Source: Rhodanobacter sp.
Lineage (GTDB): Bacteria; Pseudomonadota; Gammaproteobacteria; Xanthomonadales; Rhodanobacteraceae
DNA: 64,000 nt
NCBI GenBank assembly: GCA_004298015.1
Contig: SCSE01000082.1
Location: 62,001 to 126,000, forward strand
Direction: 5' to 3'
Part shown: positions 57,866-64,000 of the stretch, in pieces
Layout of the letters: every line of letters starts with the position of its first letter
How positions within the stretch are numbered: the first letter of the stretch is position 1
Notes under the pieces: generated by a model
Database searches by the model: none
The model's input: the letters and a program-made list of their open reading frames with translations, nothing else
What the model was told of the DNA's origin: nothing
Program-made: the position numbers and the translations under genes

Positions 57866-59629
57866 ATGCGTGAAGTGGATTACGGTGAGGTGCGCGTCAC
57901 CAGGCACCGCGACGGCGACGACCTGCTTAGTGGGGGGCTGGGTCTTCGTGGCTTGGCCGAGGCGCCGCTGCCTTTCCTTGATCCGGCGTCTCCTACCGCG
58001 GCCGAACTCCGTAAACGTGCTATCCATACCAGTTGGAGAGGTGTTGCTGATCTCGGGCCGTTGGGCGGTTACGGTGACGTCTACGGTGACGCGCCGGATA
58101 TACCTGGCCGTGAATACCAGGCTTTCGCGAAGCTTCCCGGCGCGACGTTTCCTCATCGCGTTCTGTTGCAGTTGCCATACAACTTTGACCAATTGAAGCG
58201 CTGTCTGGTGGTCGCTGCGTCTTCCGGTTCGCGCGGCATTTATGGCGCGATTGCGTTGGCTGGAGCGTGGGGTCTACCACGAGGTTGCGCTGTTGCGTAT
58301 ACCGACAAGGGTGCCGGAGCCGGGTATTTCGACTATGCAGATAACAGTGGCGTGGGACTTGACGGTCGACGCGCGACACGAGGCAGCGTTCCACTTGAGT
58401 TCCAGCCTCCGCCGGCCCTACAGTCGGCGGGAATCGCTGTCAAGCATGCACACTCAGGTGACCATCCGGAGGCTGACTGGGGGCGACATGTGATCCAGGC
58501 AGCGCAATTCGGGCTGGCCATGCTCGATCGGGCTTTTCCGGATGAGGCGCCATTCACGGCCCAGAACACCAAGATTATTGCTACCGGTTTGTCCAATGGA
58601 GGAGCGGCCGTCTTGCAGGCTGCCGGACTGGAACGCGTGGCGTTCTCTGGCCAGGATTTTTTTGCGGGTGTCGTGGCGCTCGAACCAAACGTCTACGTGA
58701 GAGATCGCGGGCGACCCATGTATGACTATGCCACCGAGGCTGCCGTATGGTTGCCGTGTGCCTTGCTCTCATCGAAGTTCGCCACGACCCCGTTCGCCCG
58801 CAATGATGATCATTTACCCCCGCCCGCATGGCCGCGACGATGTGCGCGCCTTCGTGCGCAGGGTAAGTTGACAGGAGCTACAACCACGGAACAGGCCGAG
58901 CGGGCCTATGAGTATCTGCGTCAACGGGGCTGGACAGATGACGCAATGGTTGCGGCGGCCAGTACCACGGGGTTGGATCTGTGGCGGACGATTGCCGTCG
59001 GCTATGCGTCTTCTTATCTTCGCCGCGGCGCGACGGATATGCCTCGCGGCATCCGCTATACCGCACTCGATAAGGACGGTCGCCCGGGTGTTTCGGATAT
59101 CGCTACACGGGCGGCGTGGTGGGCCGACAGCTCGGGAATCCCGCCGGACAACGGTATCGCGCTCTCCGGGGGTACCAGTGCTTCTGTCGACCCTCATGTT
59201 GAAACGCTTGAATATCTGCGCAAGCTGTGGACCGGGGATGATCCAGAGGCCAGGGTGCTGCAAGCCTGGGTGGCCGAGACAGCCGTGCGGGTACCTCGAC
59301 GTGGCCTCCCCCTGGGGGTGGTGCACGGGGTCAGCGATGGTCTGGTGCCGCTGGCCTTCAGTTCGGAACCCTACGTGGCGTGGTTACGTGAGCAGGAACG
59401 TCAGCCGGTGTTCTGGAAGGTGCCTCACGCCCAGCACTTCGATGCCTTTCTTTCCCTGCCTCGTTTCGGTGAGCGTTACGTACCATTGCTACCTTACGGG
59501 TATGCGGCACTGGATCGATTGTGGTCGCATCTCTATGAAGGTGAGGCATGGCCATCGGAGATGGATAGCCCGGAAACCCGACCGCGAGGTACAGGACGAT
59601 TGCAACGCGAGGCGTTGGGACTGCCATAA
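57866..59629 (+). CDS. 3-hydroxybutyrate oligomer hydrolase family protein
   Basis: A 587-residue hydrolase that cleaves oligomers of (R)-3-hydroxybutyrate to monomers in polyhydroxybutyrate use. It begins REVDYGEVRV..DDLLSGGLG, typical of the family start after a signal peptide; the serine is in ATGLSNGGAAVLQAAG near 252, and the C-terminal histidine in VPHAQHFDAFL. Start at 57866 has AAGGA seven bases upstream but leaves no signal peptide; a GTG at 57695 would add 57 unlikely residues. No PHB synthase or depolymerase gene is near, and codon use is somewhat more AT-rich than the neighbours. Confidence 0.82.
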   Translation: MREVDYGEVRVTRHRDGDDLLSGGLGLRGLAEAPLPFLDPASPTAAELRKRAIHTSWRGVADLGPLGGYGDVYGDAPDIPGREYQAFAKLPGATFPHRVLLQLPYNFDQLKRCLVVAASSGSRGIYGAIALAGAWGLPRGCAVAYTDKGAGAGYFDYADNSGVGLDGRRATRGSVPLEFQPPPALQSAGIAVKHAHSGDHPEADWGRHVIQAAQFGLAMLDRAFPDEAPFTAQNTKIIATGLSNGGAAVLQAAGLERVAFSGQDFFAGVVALEPNVYVRDRGRPMYDYATEAAVWLPCALLSSKFATTPFARNDDHLPPPAWPRRCARLRAQGKLTGATTTEQAERAYEYLRQRGWTDDAMVAAASTTGLDLWRTIAVGYASSYLRRGATDMPRGIRYTALDKDGRPGVSDIATRAAWWADSSGIPPDNGIALSGGTSASVDPHVETLEYLRKLWTGDDPEARVLQAWVAETAVRVPRRGLPLGVVHGVSDGLVPLAFSSEPYVAWLREQERQPVFWKVPHAQHFDAFLSLPRFGERYVPLLPYGYAALDRLWSHLYEGEAWPSEMDSPETRPRGTGRLQREALGLP

Positions 59630-59749
59630 GGGTCACTGTCGATGAGTAAAAGACATCGTGCTCTGCGGCCGTCGTGGCCGTGGGGTATTCTTGGCAGCCC
59701 TGAGGCCTGTGTTGCGGCACGGCGTTGATTTCGAAACCAAGGATTTGCA

Positions 59750-60259
59750 ATGACCATCCAAGTCACCTTCACCACCAACCGTGGCCCGATCCATCTTCGT
59801 CTGCACGAAGACAAGGCGCCGCTCACCGTCGCCAACTTCGTCAACCTCGCCAAGCGGGGCTATTACGACGGTCTGTCGTTCCATCGCGTGATCGCGGACT
59901 TCATGGTGCAGGGGGGCTGCCCCGAAGGCAGTGGCCGCGGCGGTCCCGGTTACAAGTTCGAGGACGAGTTCGATGCCTCGTTGCGCCATGACAAGCCCGG
60001 TGTGCTGTCGATGGCCAATGCCGGCCCGGGCACCAATGGCAGCCAGTTCTTCGTCACCCACGGCCCGACGCCATGGCTTGACGGCAAGCACAGCGTATTC
60101 GGCGAAGTGGTCGATGCCGCCGACATGGACGTGGTCAATGCGGTGCAGCAGGGCGACACGATCGAGAAAGTCACGCTGGAAGGTGACGTGGATGCCTTGC
60201 TGGCGGCACAGTCAAGCCGGGTCAAGGAGTGGAACGAGGTGCTCGACAAGCGCGGCTGA
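59750..60259 (+). CDS. Peptidylprolyl isomerase, cyclophilin type (PpiB-like)
   Basis: A 169-residue cytoplasmic cyclophilin that speeds proline cis-trans isomerisation. Conserved core: [30 protein letters not shown] (active-site Arg in FHRV), [29 protein letters not shown]. No signal peptide, so the PpiB type. Followed by a hairpin terminator. Confidence 0.95.
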   Translation: MTIQVTFTTNRGPIHLRLHEDKAPLTVANFVNLAKRGYYDGLSFHRVIADFMVQGGCPEGSGRGGPGYKFEDEFDASLRHDKPGVLSMANAGPGTNGSQFFVTHGPTPWLDGKHSVFGEVVDAADMDVVNAVQQGDTIEKVTLEGDVDALLAAQSSRVKEWNEVLDKRG

Positions 60260-60654
60260 GGCCGTGGCGCCGATCGACGATAAAAGCTGCCGGTCTCGCG
60301 TCCATCGATCAAGAATGGACGCGAAGTTGTTTCCCTGATGACGGGCTCGCTGGTGCGGAGCACCAGGCAGGCGTCCCCGAAGAGGGAAGGCCGACGGTAC
60401 CCTGGCCGCGGCCGCTCAACGGCCTGGCTGCCTGTTCGATACGCGGCGCCCCGGTAGCAAGCGTGTGGCTGGTCCGGGGAGAGCTGATTCATTTCCCTTG
60501 ACCGATTTGTGCCGCTGAGCCGGCTGAGATCAGCGTCACTTTGGCTGGCTGCCGTCATCCAGTGGCCGCCCGCGACACGGCGCGACACCGCCAGGCGCAG
60601 CCTTGCCGTGACGTGATAAAATCGCGAACTTTGCTTCCTCTTTCCGAGATTTCC
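60260..60654. other. Intergenic region, cyclophilin to aminotransferase
   Basis: No gene found in 395 bp. It contains the terminator hairpin at 60296-60331 and, 33 bases before the next start, GATAAAAT (60615-60622), a plausible -10 without a matching -35. Confidence 0.5.
60296..60331 (+). terminator. Terminator-like hairpin after the cyclophilin gene
   Basis: Perfect 10-bp arms TCGCGTCCAT (60296-60305) and ATGGACGCGA (60315-60324) around a nine-base loop, followed by AGTTGTTT. It is 36 bases past the stop. Confidence 0.65.
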
Positions 60655-61854
60655 ATGCCCCAGCTCGCCCAGCGTGTCGGCCGTGCCAAACCCAGCGCGA
60701 TCATGGTGATTGCTGAAAAGGCGAAGCAGCTCAAGGCTTCCGGTCGCGACGTCATCAGCTTTTCGATCGGGGTGCCGAACTTCCTGCCAGGTGAGCATGT
60801 GTATGCGGCAGCGCGTGAATCGCTGTCGCACGATTCCGGCCAGTACGGCAGCAACCGCGGCGCTGATGCGTTGCTGGATGCTTTTCTCGAGCACCTCGAG
60901 AGGCTGGGTTTCAGCGGCTATACGCGTGCGAACCTGTCGATCGGCATCGGTGCCAAGCACGTGTTGTACAACCTGGCCGAGGCGCTGCTGAACGAGGGGG
61001 AGGAAATCTGTTTCGCGGCGCCGTACTGGACCACCTATCGGGACATTGCCGATATCGTGGGTGCCAGGGTGAACGTGATGCATTGCGGGGCAGAGCAGGA
61101 TTACAAGCTGACGCCCGCCCAGCTTGATGCCGCACTGGCTCGCAAGCCCAAGGTATTCCTGTTCAACAACCCGTCAAATCCGACCGGCATGGTTTATAGC
61201 GCTGCGGAAACCGCCGCTCTGGCCGAGGTACTGGTCGGGTATCCGGACACCTGGATCGTTACCGACGACATCTACAACTCGATGGTGTTCGATGGCATCG
61301 GCTACCACAACTTCGTGTTCACCCGACCCGAGCTGCGCGAGCGGGTGATCTTCGTCGATTCGCTGTCCAAGACTTACGGCATGCCGGGTTGGCGTGTGGG
61401 CCTGGTGGCGGCCCCGGAATCCGTGGCCATCGCGCTGACGACGCTCAACTCCAACCACATCACCAGCTTGCCGGAAGTGATCACGGCAGCGGCGGTAGCC
61501 GCGCTGAGTGGTCCGCAGGACATCCCGCAGGCCAAGTGCGCGGAGTTTGCCGGCAGGCGCGACACCGTGGTCGCTGCGCTCAGCGCGATTCCCGGCGTGA
61601 TCTGCCCGCAGCCGCAGGGTGCGTTCTATGCGTTTCCGGATATTTCGCTGGCGTTCGGCAAGAACCATCACGGCGCGAGAATCGACAATGACGTGGAATT
61701 TTGTGCGGCATTGCTGGAGGCCAAGGGCGTAGCCTGCGTACCCGGTTCCGCGTTTGGCGAGCCACGCGCGATGCGTATTTCCTATACCTGCCCGAGCGCG
61801 CAACTGGAGCAGGGTCTGGCGCGTATTACCGAGTTCTTCGATGAGCTGACCTGA
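60655..61854 (+). CDS. Pyridoxal phosphate-dependent aspartate/aromatic aminotransferase family
   Basis: A 399-residue class I aminotransferase of the prokaryotic 1-beta subgroup (AspC/AAT of Thermus type). Motifs: ISFSIGVPNFLPGEHV, QYGSNRGADALLDAF, APYWTTYRDIADIVG, NNPSNPTGMVYS, PLP lysine in SLSKTYGMPGWRVGLV, and RISYTCPSAQLEQGL. Aspartate is the likely amino donor by family; substrate range cannot be read. ATG at 60655 is the family start. mdh follows beyond a REP-like element. Confidence 0.87.
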   Translation: MPQLAQRVGRAKPSAIMVIAEKAKQLKASGRDVISFSIGVPNFLPGEHVYAAARESLSHDSGQYGSNRGADALLDAFLEHLERLGFSGYTRANLSIGIGAKHVLYNLAEALLNEGEEICFAAPYWTTYRDIADIVGARVNVMHCGAEQDYKLTPAQLDAALARKPKVFLFNNPSNPTGMVYSAAETAALAEVLVGYPDTWIVTDDIYNSMVFDGIGYHNFVFTRPELRERVIFVDSLSKTYGMPGWRVGLVAAPESVAIALTTLNSNHITSLPEVITAAAVAALSGPQDIPQAKCAEFAGRRDTVVAALSAIPGVICPQPQGAFYAFPDISLAFGKNHHGARIDNDVEFCAALLEAKGVACVPGSAFGEPRAMRISYTCPSAQLEQGLARITEFFDELT

Positions 61855-61865
61855 ATAACCCCTCT

Positions 61866-61932
61866 GTAGCAGCGCACCGTGTGCGCGAAGCCGTCGCTGC
61901 GGGAAAGGTTCGCGCACACGGTGCGCTGCTAC
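61866..61932. repeat. REP-like perfect inverted repeat before mdh
   Basis: 24-base arms (61866-61889 and 61909-61932) match perfectly, beginning GTAGCAGCGCACCGTG and ending GCGCGAA, with a 19-base loop. It lies between two genes on the same strand, 33 bases before the mdh ATG, and is related to the repeat at 35577-35652. Confidence 0.8.
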
Positions 61933-61965
61933 GTGAATTGAATACCCAAGAAGGAGTCAACGTCC

Positions 61966-62949
61966 ATGAAAGCCCCCGTTCGAGTTGCCGTTACCGGTGC
62001 TGCCGGCCAGATCGGCTACGCGCTGTTGTTCCGCATTGCTGCCGGCGACATGCTTGGCAAGGACCAGCCGGTGATCCTGCACCTGTTGGAGATCACGCCG
62101 GCCCTGCCGGCGTTGCAGGGCGTGGTCATGGAGCTCAACGACTGCGCGTTCCCGACGCTGGCGGGCGTGGTGGCCACCGATGACCTCAATGTGGCGTTCA
62201 AGGACGTCGATTACGCGCTGCTGGTCGGTGCCCGCCCGCGTGGTCCGGGCATGGAGCGCAAGGATCTGCTCGAAGCCAACGGTGCGATCTTCGGCCCGCA
62301 GGGCAGAGCGCTGAACGATCATGCCAAGCGTGACGTGCGGGTGCTGGTGGTCGGCAACCCGGCCAACACCAACTCCCTGATCGCACAGAAGAATGCGCCG
62401 GATCTGGACCCGAAGTGCTTCACTGCGATGGTGCGACTGGACCACAACCGGGCGTTGAGTCAGCTGGCCGAGAAAACCGGCACGCACAACACCGACATCA
62501 AGAAAATGATCATCTGGGGCAATCACAGCTCGACCCAATACCCGGACATCCACCACGCCACGGTCAACGGCAAGGCGGCGATGTCGCTGGTTGATCAGGC
62601 TTGGTACGAAGGCGACTTCATTCCAACCGTGCAGCAGCGCGGTGCGGCGATCATCAAGGCACGCGGTGCCTCGTCGGCGGCGTCGGCGGCGTCGGCCGCG
62701 ATCGACCACATGCGCAGCTGGGCACTGGGTACGGCCGAGGGTGACTGGGTTTCCATGGGCATTCCCTCCGACGGTTCCTACGGCATCGCCCCGGGTGTGA
62801 TCTACGGCTATCCGGTGACGGTGAAGGGCGGCAAGGTCGAGATCGTGCAGGGTCTGGCCGTCAACGACTTCTCGCGTACCCGCATGGATGCCACCGAAAA
62901 GGAATTGCGCGAGGAGCGTGCCGGCGTCGAGCACCTGTTCGCCAAGTAA
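61966..62949 (+). CDS. mdh: Malate dehydrogenase
   Basis: NAD-dependent oxidation of malate to oxaloacetate in the TCA cycle. The 327-residue protein is of the type-2 (cytosolic-like) [24 protein letters not shown] at the N terminus, [19 protein letters not shown] with the substrate arginines, [13 protein letters not shown], and the catalytic histidine in [19 protein letters not shown] precedes the ATG. A long hairpin terminator follows. Confidence 0.96.
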   Translation: MKAPVRVAVTGAAGQIGYALLFRIAAGDMLGKDQPVILHLLEITPALPALQGVVMELNDCAFPTLAGVVATDDLNVAFKDVDYALLVGARPRGPGMERKDLLEANGAIFGPQGRALNDHAKRDVRVLVVGNPANTNSLIAQKNAPDLDPKCFTAMVRLDHNRALSQLAEKTGTHNTDIKKMIIWGNHSSTQYPDIHHATVNGKAAMSLVDQAWYEGDFIPTVQQRGAAIIKARGASSAASAASAAIDHMRSWALGTAEGDWVSMGIPSDGSYGIAPGVIYGYPVTVKGGKVEIVQGLAVNDFSRTRMDATEKELREERAGVEHLFAK

Positions 62950-62978
62950 GCGGGGCGACCTCGGTCGTCCTGTGATCG

Positions 62979-63017
62979 ACCGGCAAAAGGTGGCCAAGGC
63001 CGCCTTTTGCCGGTTTG
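62979..63017 (+). terminator. Terminator of mdh
   Basis: Arms ACCGGCAAAAGGTGGCC and GGCCGCCTTTTGCCGGT pair over 17 positions with one G-T mismatch and a two-base turn, followed by TTTG, 30 bases after the mdh stop. Its symmetry also fits the convergent symporter gene. Confidence 0.75.
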
Positions 63018-63042
63018 CCATCGGCGGTGGTCGGATACGAGC

Positions 63043-64000
63043 TCATGGATTGCCGGCTTCGGCCGCCTCGTCGTTGCGAAGGCGGGCATGGCGACGCGCA
63101 TAGCGTTGCGCGATCAGTGGTCCGATCAGGATCTGCAACTGGTTGTAGCACATGATCGGGAGCACGATCAGGCCGAGCGCGGGGTTGCCCGCGAACAACA
63201 CCTTGGCCATCGGCAATCCGGAGGCGAGGCTTTTCTTCGAGCCGCAGAATACGGCGGCGATTTCATTGTCGCGACTGAATCCGAGGCGGCGACTGAGCCA
63301 TGTCGTCACGCTGAAAGCCAATCCCAGGACTGCTGCGCAAAAGACCACCGTGGCGACGATCATCCAGCTCGGCAGGTCGTGCCAGATGCCATTGCGCATG
63401 GCATTGGCAAAGGCGAGATAGACGATCAGCAGGATCACGCCCTGATCCACCCGGGGCTTGATCGCCGGACGGGCCTCCAGTAGCGATCGCAGCAGTGGAC
63501 AACAGAGCTGCCCTGCCACGAAGGGCAACAACAGTTCCCACACGATATGGATGAGTGCCTGGGCAATAGGGAAGCTCTGCCGGTGGCCGACCAGCACCGT
63601 CAGCAGCAGCGGCGTCAGCATCAGTCCGAACACACTCGACAGCGCCGCGCTGCAGATCGCCGCCGGGACATTGCCGCCTGCCATCGCGGTGAAGGCGATC
63701 GAGGAGGACACGGCCGATGGCAATACCGCCAGATACAAGAACCCAAGCACCAGCGCGTCGGGCACGTTGGGTAGTGGCAGGTGGGTCAGTGGCACCAGCA
63801 GCAAGGGAAAGCCAAGAAAGGTAATGCCGAGCACGAAAAGGTGCAGCCGCCATTGGCCGATGCCGGCAAGCACCGCGTCGCGTGCGAGGCTGGCGCCGTG
63901 TACGAAGAACAACAGAGCCACTGCAGCGGTCGCCAGTGGCGACAATGTATGCAGGATTCCGGCTGATGGCGGTGCGATGCTGGCAATCGCGATGACGCTC
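63043..64000 (-). CDS. Bile acid:sodium symporter family protein (5' end beyond window)
   Basis: About 318 visible residues of a polytopic protein of the BASS superfamily (YfeH/SLC10A7-like). Visible landmarks: VALLFFVHGASLARDAV, FLYLAVLPSAVSSSIAFTAMAGGNVPAAI (the family core motif), FCGSKKSLASGLPMAKVLF and LPIMCYNQLQILIGPLIAQRYARR. The reading frame continues upstream of 63945 to the window edge without a stop (SAGILHTLSPLATAAV), so the start is missing. Substrate unknown; convergent with mdh. Confidence 0.88.
   Translation of the reverse strand, partial: SVIAIASIAPPSAGILHTLSPLATAAVALLFFVHGASLARDAVLAGIGQWRLHLFVLGITFLGFPLLLVPLTHLPLPNVPDALVLGFLYLAVLPSAVSSSIAFTAMAGGNVPAAICSAALSSVFGLMLTPLLLTVLVGHRQSFPIAQALIHIVWELLLPFVAGQLCCPLLRSLLEARPAIKPRVDQGVILLIVYLAFANAMRNGIWHDLPSWMIVATVVFCAAVLGLAFSVTTWLSRRLGFSRDNEIAAVFCGSKKSLASGLPMAKVLFAGNPALGLIVLPIMCYNQLQILIGPLIAQRYARRHARLRNDEAAEAGNP

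Noticed and set aside
61955-61965. CAACGTCCATG at the mdh start as a fourth met-box-like site
   Set aside because: Only one half-site is present and it coincides with the start codon and first codons; no dyad.

Overview
The window is high-GC chromosomal DNA that reads as a gammaproteobacterium of the Xanthomonadales, most like Rhodanobacteraceae (Rhodanobacter/Dyella type). This is inferred from gene content and order (SPOR-cvpA-purF, scpA-scpB-rluB, cysJIH plus cysB/cysG, purB/fumC) and codon use, not from a marker gene. No rRNA, tRNA, CRISPR array, transposase, integrase or phage gene was recognised. Nearly everything is core metabolism and housekeeping. The most accessory-looking stretch is about 10.2-11.8 kb.

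Layout. 1-4.8 kb: a minus-strand, tightly coupled operon for modified membrane fatty acids (desaturase, FAD oxidoreductase, DUF1365, Cfa-like methyltransferase, DUF2878), with a divergent CueR-like MerR regulator. 5.5-10.1 kb: folC, a SPOR-domain protein, cvpA, purF. 10.2-11.6 kb: a broken DUF455 gene, then an intact but divergent DUF455 gene coupled to a small membrane-anchored protein. 11.9-14.8 kb: GNAT, ribosomal-oxygenase-type cupin, TauE/SafE. 14.9-19.2 kb: cysJIH (sulfite and PAPS reduction). 19.4-24.3 kb: cyoABCD quinol oxidase ending in a SURF1 gene, divergent from an MFS transporter. 26-29.7 kb: cysB, cysG, cysK.

29.8-35.6 kb: HxlR regulator/GST pair, a zinc-type alcohol dehydrogenase-like gene, purB, fumC. 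35.7-39.5 kb: two tandem paralogous YggN-type lipoproteins, then a YtrA-type GntR/ABC operon with a clear promoter-operator. 39.8-44 kb: azoR/LysR, methionine aminotransferase plus omega-amidase, ArsC. 44-47.3 kb: rluB, scpB, scpA, followed by a 1.08-kb gap. 48.4-57.1 kb: PilZ protein, fadD, a small lipoprotein, acnA, LysR, typA. 57.9-64 kb: 3-hydroxybutyrate oligomer hydrolase, cyclophilin, aminotransferase, mdh and an edge-truncated bile acid:sodium symporter family gene.

How the parts work together. Assimilatory sulfur metabolism is spread over three loci (cysJIH, cysB/cysG-cysK, methionine aminotransferase-amidase), and each carries a similar TATGGACRTCYAWA-type dyad close to its start, which suggests one shared regulator not encoded here. 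TCA-cycle genes (acnA, fumC, mdh) lie apart, two of them with good hairpin terminators. Three REP-like inverted repeats of the GTAGSAGC type sit between genes.
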